From positions 58,184,268-58,248,267 of the forward strand of contig CM038218.1 of NCBI GenBank assembly GCA_021442155.1: a DNA stretch of 64,000 nt, written 5' to 3'. The position numbers and the translations under genes were made by a program. This document shows, piece after piece, positions 12,769 through 23,490 of this stretch (its first letter is position 1; the number at the start of each line of letters is the position of its first letter). Below the pieces are notes generated by a model. That model was given only the letters and a program-made list of their open reading frames with translations, did not search any database and was not told the origin of the DNA. This DNA is from Cymbidium sinense (Eukaryota > Streptophyta > Magnoliopsida > Asparagales > Orchidaceae).

Positions 12769-14992
12769 TAATAAACTTTTGAAAATATATTTAAGATTTA
12801 ATAGTGATACTAGCCACACATATTTTTAATTAAGCCAACACATGTAAATTGACATAAAGGAAATCATTTTATTTAATTAATTTTAAAAGGGATGGATGCA
12901 TGAATCATATGGCATACAACATTTAGCATGATTGGAAGAAAATAAAACAACACATGCATGCGATTTCATTCAAATTAAGTCCCAAGGACAATCAAACTAA
13001 ATAAGATTATTTAAAATAAACTAATGTTCTTTAATATCATTTCATTTTCATGTTTGATTTGATTTAAGAAATATGAAAGAGGTTTGTTAATCTAATCTCA
13101 TCTCCCATCTGTGAATTAATTTAGTTTAATGAAGAATAATTAGGTTAGATATGAATTGAGTCAATTAATTAACCTTTACCTTCATCACCTTAAGTTAATT
13201 AACTAATTAATAATGAGCCAACATGATATGCAACCACATGAAAAGTAAATTAGTAATGCTACTAAGAAATGAAAGTGGTCTGATGCAATTGACTCATGAT
13301 TAATAGTTAATTAGGCTTAAAGGATCTCACTTAACTACTTTTATGGTTTTCTCACACATGTGAGCTAACCATAATTTCATTAGCTCTCTCTTTAGGTTAT
13401 TGAACACCCAAAGAGCTACCCAAGATTGATTAAAGGTGATTAGATGTGAAGCGGATTTTAGATTGAGCTAATTTAGCTCATTAATTCATTTGATTAAGCA
13501 TGAAGCATATTCAATTAATGGAATTAGCTAAAGGAAAGATATCAAGAAAGAAGCCATAATCTCAATTCCTAAGTCCCATATTTGATCTTTTAGGCTCGAT
13601 TTTATCTTGAGGGTTAATTAATTAATAAGTACTAATTACCTCACTAATCATTAATTAATCAAATTAAAAGTGAAGAAAACTTATAGAATGAATTAGGAAA
13701 ATATTCCAATCACATTCCCAAAGTTTCCTTACTGATAGAGGTAATTAGGCTTAAATTAATTAAGTCAATGTTCATTTACTAATTATCACTAATTAAATTA
13801 AGAAAATGATTAAGGCCTAATCTATTGATTTTCTTAATTAAACAACCAATAAAATTTCAGAAAAATATGGGAGGCAGAGGTCATCCCCCTAAACATCGAC
13901 AAAAATTTTGAGATTAATTAGGTGATTAATTAAGGGATAATTAAGCTAAATAAATTTTTAATTAAACCTTAATTAAGCCAAAATCGCCATTCAAAATTAA
14001 TTAATAATAATTTTCCTAGACTCTACTCTAAAATATATTCAAAATGAGCCTAAGTTGGTATTTTTTTAGATTTGTTTACAATTAGTTATGATTTCAGAAA
14101 GTTTTAGCCTTAAAAATGAATTAATTAAGCCTTATAAAAGCCTTAATCCCATCGGGCCATGTGGCGGCTTACGCGGTGCATTTTTCACGTGGTACGATGG
14201 GATTAGCTATTTAAGTTATCACATCCATCGCTGACTCAAATTGTGGTTGATGCGCTAACTCTAAGGATCGTCCATCCTAGGATCAGACGGTGATGATCAG
14301 ATTCGTGGTTTAGGCAAAAAAACAAAGGATCTAACATGAGATCTAATTAGAGATATTCGTTCCAATCATTTGAAACGGATGACTCATGATCTATCCCATT
14401 TGCGAGCAGTCAAAAATGGATGTCGTCCAACTTTCCCCGTTCGATTCGAGCTTACCTGAGCTTGGATTGCCTCCAAATTCATCCCACACCTTCGAAGAGG
14501 GGAGACGCACACATCCAACAACTAAAAAGTCATGACGTTTGAATTTACTTCACAAAAGATAAAGCAATTTTTCATGCAAGGCTCAGTTTGTAAAATTACA
14601 TCATCGGAGCTAATGCCAGGCGGTGGATTGATGGAGGTAGCTTTGCCTACTGAGGAGGCTGTTGAGAAGCTTTGAGCTTGATTTGGGGTAGAGTGCTTGG
14701 TTTACCAAACCACGTGTGTAAAGGCTTCATTTAATCGAACTCCAATCTCTGGTGCTCGGGAAGGCTTGGAGATGATTAGCTTGATGAAGTAAGAGGATGG
14801 TGTGGGTGCAAGAAATTTGTGTTTGATCAAGTAGAGGGGGAGTATTGATCGGGAAGGTCGTGTCTTATTTAGACTTTCACACACAGAGAACAATAGCTGA
14901 TTGAGGGAGGCTTGGGATGCTCTAGGAAGCTCTGGGTGTTTTTAAATGGCTTAGGAAACTCAAAGAGTACGAATGGTTGCATTTTTTGCTCA

Positions 14993-15018
14993 AATTGAGG
15001 GGGTTATACCCCTCAATT
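14993..15018. promoter_or_regulatory. 10-bp-arm palindrome around GTTATA (unit 2)
   Basis: AATTGAGGGG, then GTTATA, then CCCCTCAATT: a perfect inverted repeat with 10-bp arms and a 6-nt centre holding a TATA core. It is positionally equivalent to the palindrome at 7,048-7,068. Being symmetric, it does not fix a strand. The CT-rich sequence to its left suggests a minus-strand leader. Confidence 0.35.
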
Positions 15019-15250
15019 GCTCATGATGGATGAGCAGGATTGATGCCTAAAAATCCATCGATTGGCCATCGTCAAGTCATTGGAATGGTCGCCGTCAGCT
15101 TAACATGGCATGCCAAGTGTGGAGGAAGTGGTGGCAGGACTCTCAGGGCTTGATATCAGGAGATTGTATGAGATTGATCTTGCCTTTGCCCATGGGGTGT
15201 TTAGCCATGAGAGGGAGTGGCTTGGCTTGCTTCCCTTGGTCCATTGAAGA

Positions 15251-17455
15251 TGCTAGGTGGCTTAGGTTGGGATAAGGAGTCTTAAGAATACATTATTTGG
15301 AACTTTGATGGTTTCCATGGGGAGGCAAAGAGGACTTTGCCATTTAAAGTAAGAATCCAATGTAAAGAGAGGGTGCCCATTGTTTAATCTCCTTGGGTTG
15401 GGTCCCACATGGACTTAAGATGATTTGAAGTTGACCTAGGGTCCATTTGGGTTAGGCCGCCCAGAGGTTTCATAAAGTGGTTTTGGTGATTTGGCTTCAT
15501 ATGGTTAAAATAGGCTTATTTGGGTTAAGTTTGGTTGGGTTAACCAATTGGTCAAAATGGGTCAAACCAAACTTGGTTCATATGATGATTTGAGATTTTT
15601 TGGTTTAATTAGTTTTGATCAATTTGGCATAAGTTTGAATTTGACTCATTTGGATTCAAAAGGGTCAAATAAGTTGACCAATTTGACCAAATTGGGTTAG
15701 GTGTTGAGTCAAGTTCAATTGGTTAATTGAAGGTGATTGCAGGCTTTGGTTTGATTTATTTTAAATTTAATTTAGATTTTGGCCAATTTGACCCTTTAGG
15801 TCAATTTGGGCTAGGTTGGGTCAAGTTGACTAATTAATCAAATTGGGCTTAATCATGGCTTTAGTTAAGTTCAATAAGTGATTTGGAATGAACTTGAGCC
15901 ATTGGTTGTAATCAATTTGGATCGAATCATGATTTGACCCATTTTCTTTTTAGGCTAATTTGGGACAACTTAGGTCAAATGACCAATTGAACTTGGTGTT
16001 TCACAAGTGAGGGCTTGGTCATGTTCAATCATTGATTATGAGTGGGTTTGAGTCAATGGTTTCAATCAATTTGGCATACGGTAGGTTTTGGCTAGTTTGG
16101 GTTTCATTTGGGCTAAAGATTGACTTGGTCAAAGGCTAGGTTTGACTTGTTTGACCCAATTCAAGGTGGTTAATCATCCTAAGGTGATTGTTGATCATGA
16201 TATGTCATTTGGATGGGCTTAGTTCAATCCAATTTGGGTTGAATTAGAACTTTGCTCAAAAAATTCTCTTAGATCACTTTGGGTCAAGTGGACCTAAATG
16301 GGTCAATTAGCTTGATCATGGCTTGATTCAAGTATAATGAACTCACATATAGACTTAGGATGAAAATATAAATCCAATTATAAGTGGTTTGAAGCCTATG
16401 GATTTTGGTTCATATGATAATTTCAAGTCAAAAGGGGTCAACATGAGCTTGTCTTGGGTTGACTTGAGTTTGGATTGGCAATTATAGTTTCTGTTTATAT
16501 TTGGAATAATGATTGAAGGGATGATTGAATCATGAAGAAATCCATGAGTTTTGAGTTAATTTGGATATCATTTAGCCAAGTTGAAATTGGATTAAAGGGG
16601 TAAAATTGGAAATTTTATTTGATTTAGGCTTGGTTTTGGCCATTTGGATTTATATTTCATTTATATTTGTGAATGTAAATGAAGATATAAATGATTCATG
16701 AGAAAATCACTTGAGTATAGAGTGATTTGGAAGCAAATTTGACCAAATTAAGGGATGTAGGTCAAAAAAGCTTAAGTAGGGAATTGATTTGCTTTGGTTT
16801 AGCTTGATTTGATTTGAATGGTTTGAATTTAGATTTCATTTATATTTGTGAATATAAATTAATGAATGATTCATTTATGATGAAATCAACCAAATTTGAT
16901 TTGGTTTGAAGGAGGTTTTGACTAAGCATATGAATATGGTTCATATGGCTTAGAAGGGGTTTTGGAGTTTGAATTCAATCATGGGTTTCAATCATTTGGA
17001 GTTGCAATTGGATTTATGATCTCGGTTGGGTTTTGATTTGAGATTTAATTTGATATTTGAGAAATTCAATTGAATTGGGGTTGATTTGAATTTGGTTATG
17101 GCTAAGTCCATAAGATAAAATCAAAGGGCTTAGAAAAGAATTTGAACTTTAAATTTAATCATGGGTTTCAATCATTTTATTTGAGATTGAATTTATGATT
17201 TTGGATTTGAATTTAAGGTTTGGTTTGGAAGAAGGAACCAAAGATTGGGTTTAAGGCAATATGATAGGCAAGTCTTCCTAAATCCCTAAGCAATAACCTC
17301 TTACTATGGCTAACTCTTCTAAGTCTCTGGGCTTAGGTTAAGTGTTCACCTAATCGCTAGAAGTGTCTTAAGGCTAAGAAACTCTTAGTGTCTACAAGAG
17401 TCCTAAATCTATGATGAGAAAGTTGAGAGCTCACTCCAAAAAGTGAGGTTAAGAA
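15251..17455. repeat. macro-repeat unit 3 (TTGACC-rich part only)
   Basis: Starts with the segment that resembles window positions 1-120 ('ttatttggaa' followed by 'gactttg'). It then runs through the TTGACC-rich block and two or three AT subrepeats to 'ttgagagctcactcc' at about 17,430. There it breaks off into the tail of the Tat-type element. The rest of the unit (AT-rich middle and GC-rich end) is absent. Confidence 0.7.
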
Positions 17456-18034
17456 AGGGCGCTCAATAGTTGTGGTGTAACTGACTAGGTGCACTACACC
17501 TATTGGTGTTGACCGAGATGATCAACAACGTCTGATGGATTGCAACCACTAACAAATATAATCTACTCTGAAATCTAAGATGTATGAATCAAGATCTTAG
17601 TAATGTAACTCAACTTATGCCAAGAGCATAAGAGAGGAAGGGAAGGATCCACTGAGCGATCAAGCATGTGAACTTTCCACTAGGAAAGTAGGTTCAGGTT
17701 ATCCATAGAGGATAAAAGTTTAATTGAATAAGATTCAAGAAGAAAACATCTGATAGGGGTGAGTGCATGAACCTTCCACTAGGGAAACAGGTTCAGATCA
17801 TCCACTAGGGATAGGGATTTAACTAGGCTCTACTAGGAGAGGATATGATTTGCATCTGGGGAAGTAATTAGTTTAATTTAATTGGTGGGGAATCCAGGGA
17901 TGAGAATTTAATTTGATTTGTTGACTTATGTTTCAAGGTTCCAGGGAGAGGATAGATCTAATTTTGAGGGCACATTTGTTGGAGATATGAGCTCATATCC
18001 GCTAGGGATGAGTAGATTCAATATATGGATTGAA
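17456..18034 (-). repeat. distal tail of Tat-type element with about 95-bp direct repeats
   Basis: Sequence between the broken macro-repeat unit 3 and the 320-bp tandem array. Two copies of a segment 'ttccactaggaaa', then 'ggttcag', then 'atccatagaggata' (variants) lie near 17,676 and 17,770, about 95 bp apart. There is no coding capacity. It is read here as the end of the 3' untranslated region of the minus-strand Tat-type element because it continues the composition of the array. No LTR end could be fixed. Confidence 0.4.
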
Positions 18035-20150
18035 TCGGACTCAACTGGAGGGAGGATGGTGAATCAGATAAAATGGACCCTATCGGTGTGTGATTGATCC
18101 ACTAAGAAGGGGCTAATATCAGCCTAGACTTGTCTTAGATTTACAAATCTAAAGGGATAGTCTACCAGTCATCAAGTAGGACTAACCAACCTGAGGGATG
18201 CCTTTTGGTGTGCAATGGTCAAGTTAGGAGGAAAGCTTGTAGATTACATCTTCCTGAACAAGGAACCACTGGGGTGATCGGTTGAAAGTACAATAAATTA
18301 AACCCGACCTAAGGTGCTATTTGAGTGAATGCCGTTGTGAACTCACATCGACTCAAGAATAGTTAGAATTAATTTAATTTATATGTTAAGATGAACCCTG
18401 TCAGTGTGTAATGGATCCACTAAGAAGAGTCTAATATCTACCTAGTCCTGTCTTAGATTTGCAAATCCAAAGGGATAGTCTACCAGCCGTGAGGTAGAAC
18501 TAACCAACCTAAGGGGTGTCTTTCGATGTGCAATGGTCAAGTTAGGAAGATAGCTTGTAGTCTTATAACTTCTTAAACATGGAACCACTGGGGTGATTGG
18601 TTGATAGCACAACAAATAAAACCAACCTAAGGCTGTCCGTCAGTGTGCGACGGTCGTGCTGGAGAGAATGCGTGATAGACTTATATCTCCCATGGCAAGG
18701 ATGACCATCGGGGTGACTCATTGGTGGCACAAAAAGTCAAACCCAACCTAAGGGTGACTACTGAGAGAGTGCCAACCCGGGGACTTATCTCAACTCAAAA
18801 GTAGTGAGGTGATTCTTATAAAAAGTTTTGCGGACAGTACCCTAAAGATAGCATGCTTGCTTGGGAAAATGTACCTTTGGGGGGTTTTTTCCTAATCCAC
18901 AAGCGAAGATATATATATATGTTTTATTTATTATGTTCGGACACTGTTGGTGTGCGAGGGACCACACTGAGAAGGAGCTCATATCAGTCTAGTCCTATCT
19001 CAGACTTACTGGACCAAGGGAGAATCTGCATATCCGCGAGACAAATTCTCCAACCACAGTGGTGGATACTAGGAAAGGGGGATTGTCCAATCCAAGAGTA
19101 ATCGGGGTAGTGTCTAGATGGGGTCTTTAAGGACGTGATCCAAATAGAGTACCCACAGAGGATGTGCCACTAGGGGCGTTATCCAGAACCCTGTAAAAGA
19201 AAGCTTATAGGTATACTGGCTAACTCAAGGAGAAAAGTGTAGCAATCTTACCGCCTAGAGTGGTGTATCCAGGGTGGATCGCCTTGATGGTGATAACCAA
19301 CTAAGGTGCTACAAGGTGCAAATTTAGAAAGAAGGTGTGTAGACTTACATCTCTCTAAAGCGGAACTGATTATCGGGATAGTCTATCTTTGGCTCAATAG
19401 GTGCTATCCGACCAAGGGCGACTACCAAGTGGGGAGTCCTGCATAAGGATTAAACCCAGACTTGAAATAGTCAATAGGAAAGGAGCCTCCGTGGGACTTA
19501 CCCTAATCCTCAAATATACTCGACCAAGTCAAAATTCAATGGTTTAAGAAGAATGCATAGCAAACTTACATCCTCTCAAATGAAGCCACCGTGAGGTAGG
19601 TTACTGGCTTCGTGGTAAGGCCTACCAAACTAATAAGGTGCTCATCGGTGTAAAATAGTGAAATCAGGAAAGAAAGCATAGCAGGCTTACATATTCTTGA
19701 ATAAGGGACCACTAGGGTGACACACTAGCAATGTAGTATGTCATCCAGACCTAGAGCAGCTAATGAGTGAGTGTCACAAGGGGCTTGCTCCTACATCAAA
19801 ATAGCCTGAGATAAAAGATATGTGTTTATGTGTTTGTCATATATTCTCAACTAAGTCAAATTATGATGGTCAATTTAAGAAGAAGGCATTGCAGACTTAC
19901 ATCCTTTTAAATGGAGCCAACATGAGGGTAGCTTACCGACTGCACAGTAAGGCCTACCAAACTGACATGGCACTCATCGATGTGCAATGGTCAAGTCAAG
20001 AAAGAAAGTGTAGCAGACTTACATCTTTCTGAACAAGGGACCACTAGGGTACACACTAGCAAGGTAGCATGTTAGCCAGACCTAGAGCAGCTAATAAGTG
20101 AGTGCCACAGGGGGCTTTCTCCCACATCAAAGTAGCTTAAGACAAAAAAT
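18035..20150 (-). repeat. 317-332 bp tandem-repeat tail downstream of integrase
   Basis: Imperfect tandem repeats. 'gatccactaagaag' recurs at 18,096 and 18,413 (317 bp apart). 'aaggcctaccaaact' recurs at 19,617 and 19,949 (332 bp apart). A core with 'tgcaatggtcaagt', then 'gacttacatctt', then 'ggaccactagggtga' occurs about six times, with diverged copies near 18,650 and 19,320. On the minus strand the block lies directly after the integrase C-terminus, where Tat-lineage elements (Ogre, Retand) are known to carry tandem repeats between pol and the 3' LTR. Small ORFs here are chance products. Confidence 0.65.
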
Positions 20151-20334
20151 ATGCATATGTGTTTGTGTTGTGAAAGATGGAATAAGATGCTGCTTGGGTT
20201 CTCTTACACCTAAACACATCGTGGTAGATTCAAGCAAAATATTTCTAAACAACTATGAAGAGATGGAATTTAAAATGAAGAGAAGTTTTATTGATAATTA
20301 TTTTCAAACAAGATTTATGGATAATATTTTTTTT

Positions 20335-20583
20335 AGGTAGAGCCCATTGATTGGAAGCATAGAGCATTTTCCCTTACAATTTATAAGCGATGGATCTCTT
20401 GGTAGGCCTTTTTTAGAAAGGGCCTTCCCAAGTAGGTTCAAACTTTTCTCCCACCTTTTGATGGGCAATAATTGGTCTCCTTAGAACTAAAACAAGCTCT
20501 CCTACTAGAAAAGATCTAGGGCGAACCAACTTGTTATGAGCTTGAATCATTTTAGATTTATACAACTCAAGGTTATGGCATAC
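20335..20583 (-). pseudogene. Ty3/gypsy integrase C-terminal region (relic)
   Basis: Continues the integrase relic on the minus strand. Readable pieces include 'KLVRPRSF', 'GELVLVLRRPIIAHQK' and 'GEKFEPTWEGPF', then frame loss. This is the SH3-like C-terminal domain of Ty3/gypsy integrases, which ends the polyprotein. No chromodomain is visible, in agreement with a non-chromovirus (Tat/Athila) element. The coding trace ends near 20,335, where non-coding tail sequence begins. Confidence 0.65.
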
Positions 20584-21319
20584 CTAGAGGCATCTCTCCT
20601 CCAAACCTTCAAGCTCTTCTAACTGCAACCTAGCATTCTGTTTCATTATGATCTTACTACTCACAACTATCCTTAATGATGGGAGCTGGACTTCTAAAGG
20701 TAGAACTGCTTCAGATCCATACACTAAGGATAAAGGGTTAGATTGGGTTGGAGTCATGAATGTGGTGCGGTAAGCCGACAAATCTTCAACTAACTGCTCA
20801 TATCATTGTTGATTGTTATCGTCGAGTGTCTTCTTTAATATTTGGATGAGAGTTTTATTGGAGGCTTCTACTAAGCCATTTGGCCTCGAGTAATAGATGG
20901 TGGAATATCTTCAATCTATGTTGTGTCTTTGAGAAAAGATATTAATTTTAGTGCTCTTGAATGCCATTTATCGATATAATTCATAGAGCCAAACCTACAT
21001 ACGATATGGTTCCTAAAAAATTGGAGCATATGCTGAGCTGTGACCTCTCTAAGTGTGATTGCCTCCGCCAACTTGGAAAAGTAGTGGTAGCAGCTAGAAT
21101 GAACCGCTGACCCTTGGAAGAAAGAGGATCGATCGGACTCACTATGTCGATACCCCAACACTCGAATGGCCATAAGGCCAATGTAAGATGTAGAATGTTG
21201 GGTGGTTGGTGTAGGACCACACCGCGCACCTGACATTGGTGGCATATCCTAGTTATATCCATGTAGTCTGTGATCATCAAAGGCCAGTAATATCCTAGTC
21301 TCTTGATCTTGACTTTCAT
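20584..21319 (-). pseudogene. Ty3/gypsy (Tat-type) integrase core, relic
   Basis: Two overlapping minus-strand frames read through the integrase. 'GYYWPLMITDYMDITRICHQCQ' is cited in part only: the zinc-binding region has the CHQC pair and tracks upstream to about 21,310. The catalytic core follows with 'PFECWGIDIVSPI', the first catalytic Asp lying in WGID, then 'SSKGQRFILAATT'. A frameshift near 21,100 moves the readable frame to 'KLAEAITLREVTAQHMLQFF'. A further piece at 20,584-20,781 has 'YRTTFMTPTQSNPLSLVYG' and 'EAVLPLEVQLPSLRIVV', the conserved end of the core. Stops and frameshifts make it non-functional. It acted, when intact, in inserting element cDNA into chromosomes. Sequence style and the neighbouring second RNase H place it in the Tat lineage. 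Confidence 0.85.
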
Positions 21320-21670
21320 CTTCAGACCAAATTAGTGAGATCCACATAAACCTGAGTGTACCTTAGTCACGATCTTATGGGCTTTGTGTTTGTCCAAATA
21401 GAGTAACCACATATGATCGAAGGACAGCCGGTATAACATGCCATCCACGATAGCGTATAAGAAAGCTCTCTGCTTCACCTAATATGCTAGTTACTTCTCT
21501 TAAGGTAGTTTGCCTTTATTTAGATAATCCATGAATGGTTGCCTCCAATCTGACTCGTCATTCTTTTTGGCAACGATAACCTCCCCTTTAAGAGAAAGTC
21601 TCTTGATGAGTTCAGCATCAATAAGAGATAAGAATTATCTATTTTGGACCTTTATTGGTATGGACTCATC
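21320..21670 (-). pseudogene. linker between RNase H and integrase (relic)
   Basis: Minus-strand connection between the second RNase H and the integrase zinc-binding region. No clear motif is readable, and several stops occur in each frame. It is assigned to the pol relic only because both neighbours belong to it and spacing is normal for a Tat polyprotein. Confidence 0.45.
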
Positions 21671-22074
21671 TTAGGGCATGCAAAACTTTGGAGACATGGC
21701 CAATGCATCTACTACTATATTTTCTCCTTGAGGAATCTTGTAGATGGTAACCATTGGGATTTGGGCCAACAACTCCATGATATACTCGTGGTAATGATGG
21801 AGCTTAGGCTTCAGAACTTTATAGGACTCAGTAATTTGGTTGATAAGATGTTGATGCTCTAGACGCATAGTATAATAGCTAACTCCAGACCGACAATCAG
21901 AGTCTCATATTCAGCTTCATTGTTGGTGCATAGATTGGACAGATGATATGAGAATCTCACCACATTACAGTCCGGAGTTAGGGGAACTGTTCCTACCCCT
22001 ACCATTCCTAGAAGAATAGAGCGTGATTCTTCTCCTTTTTGAAAGGAAGCCGCACCATCAAATACATCTCCCAA
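21671..22074 (-). pseudogene. second (archaeal-type) RNase H of Tat-type element, relic
   Basis: Two adjoining minus-strand frames (22,074-21,859 and 21,868-21,671). The first contains 'DGAASFQKGE', then 'CTNNEAEYETLIVGLELA', the conserved glutamate-containing NNEAEYE motif of the aRNase H domain. The second continues 'LINQITESYKVLKPKL' and ends 'PQGENIVVDALA', equivalent to the final catalytic Asp region (normally DALA). The catalytic 'DGS' motif is changed to DGA. A second RNase H between the RT-linked RNase H and integrase is a marker of the Tat lineage of Ty3/gypsy. The frame break near 21,865 and flanking stops show it is dead. Confidence 0.85.
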
Positions 22075-22714
22075 TAGTGAATGCTAGGGCTCCCTAAGTT
22101 CATGTTTTGTTAATCGAGGAGGTCATCACTAATTGGGGAATCAGCATGAAGTGGTGAGTTGCTAAGAAATCCACCAGTGCTTATCTTTTCACTGCACGAA
22201 GAGGTACGAATATTTGCGACAAAATCATGGACCAATGCACCAACTGTCCGGATAGCATCGGCTGTGTCATGAGATATTACAGCGGATTGATCCTATTAAT
22301 CAAATTCACTTTATAAGAAAGTATGTAATACCATAGCTTTTGAGATGCAAAGATTAAAGCTAAGCAGTGTTTTTTTAATAGGTGGGTTTGCCTCGCAGGA
22401 TTAGGCGATGATGATGAGATAGTAGAGCATTCTATTTCACTTCATCATTAGTTTGAGCCAATAAAGTACCCATGGAGTCATATAATGCAGCAGTATATAG
22501 TATCAACGGCTTGCCCGGGATAGGGCCTACTAGAATTGGTGACGTCATGAGGTAGTGCTTGATGTGTTCAAAAGTATGCTAGCACTTGTCATCCCACTTG
22601 AACTTAGCATCCTTTTGACAAGTGTTGAGAATGGCTGGCATCTTCCTGATAAGTTGGAAATGAAGCATCTTAGATATGCCAACTGCCCTTGAAATGATTT
22701 GAGTTGAGTTAGAC
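22075..22714 (-). pseudogene. Ty3/gypsy RT end and RT-linked RNase H, relic
   Basis: On the minus strand from about 22,690: 'LIRKMPAILNTCQKDAKFKWD', cited here only as far as FKWD, then 'HTFEHIKHYLMTSPILVGP', 'PGKPLILYTAA' and 'GTLLAQTNDE'. These are the RT thumb/connection and the start of RNase H in Tat-type polyproteins. Stops interrupt at about 22,590 and 22,440. Further down, 'VANIRTSSCSEKISTGGFLSNSPLHADSP' is the tail before the second RNase H (positions about 22,225-22,140; only the pattern is cited). The RT catalytic part is missing: sequence to the right is macro-repeat unit 4. Confidence 0.8.
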
Positions 22715-23345
22715 TTTTAGGGAAATATAAATGAGAATATAAATGAGTTATGAGAAAATCTCATGAATTTGAATTGATTTAGAGTTGATTTTGGCTAAGT
22801 CCATGAAGGAAAATTTAATGGACTTAGAAAATTTCATGAATTGATTTTGAATTTTGAGTTTAGTTTGATTGGTTTATATTTATATTTTATTTATATATGT
22901 GAATATAAATGAGAATATAAAAGAATCATGAGAAAATTTGATGGATTTGAATTGGCTTGATCATGATTTAAGCTTAGGTCCTTAAAGAAGATTAAGGATT
23001 TAAGAATGATTTGGAATTAGGAATTTCATTCATGGGTTTCAATCATGGATTTCAATCATGGATTTCAATCACATGGAGTTGATTTGAGTTTGGAGAAAAT
23101 CAAATAAGATTGATTTGGGGTTTGACTTGAAGGAAGGAAGGTGAGGAATGGTTCAAGTTAAGGGTAGGAAAATTTTCTAACACCCCTAAGGCATGATCTA
23201 TTCCTATGGCTAACTCTTTTAAGTCTCTAGGGCTAGGTTGAGTGTCCACCTAATCACTAGATGTGTCTTAAGACTAAGAAACTCTTAAAGTCTAAGATGA
23301 GTCATATGCCCAAGATGTAGGGGTTGAGAGTTTATTCTAAAATGA
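22715..23345. repeat. macro-repeat unit 4 (630-bp fragment)
   Basis: Fragment covering only the AT subrepeats and the 'caatcatggatttcaatcat' and 'gtgtccacctaatcactaga' segments. It is clearly the same as 8,690-9,640 of unit 2 and 16,830-17,455 of unit 3. Its right end ('ttgagagtttattctaaaa') falls at nearly the same unit position at which unit 3 stops. Its left end abuts the reverse-transcriptase end of the Tat-type pol relic. Confidence 0.7.
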
Positions 23346-23490
23346 TGAAGATACTACATTAAGAGATATGATTTTTAAAGGTTGTGATGTTAAACCTTTT
23401 ATAATATGAGATGCAACTTAGCTTGACAATATGACTATTTATATACCTTGTTTAGGTGGATCTATTTCAATTATTTTTTATTGTAGTTTT
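23346..23490. other. junction sequence, no feature
   Basis: Sequence to the right of macro-repeat unit 4. It contains 'taaaccttttataatatgagatgcaactta'-like AT-rich sequence (only part cited) and no coding or structural signal that I can support. Confidence 0.4.

Larger units (their letters stand above)
7181..15250. repeat. macro-repeat unit 2 (complete copy)
   Basis: The most complete copy of the macro-repeat. The order matches unit 1: TTGACC-rich block (7,240-8,400), about 165-bp AT-rich subrepeats (8,640-9,280), AT-rich middle, then a GC-richer end (14,140-15,250). It differs from unit 1 by many point changes and indels; for example, the 'aggtaggaacctcc' segment is doubled at 12.3 and 12.6 kb. 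The copies are therefore old duplicates or independent insertions, not a recent tandem duplication. No PBS, polypurine tract or target duplication could be fixed, so the element ends are undefined and the boundary coordinates are approximate. No protein domain is readable in any frame. Confidence 0.75.

Noticed and set aside
18853..20340. Three ORFs of 70-82 codons
   Set aside because: They cross the 317-332 bp tandem repeats and are not conserved between monomers.
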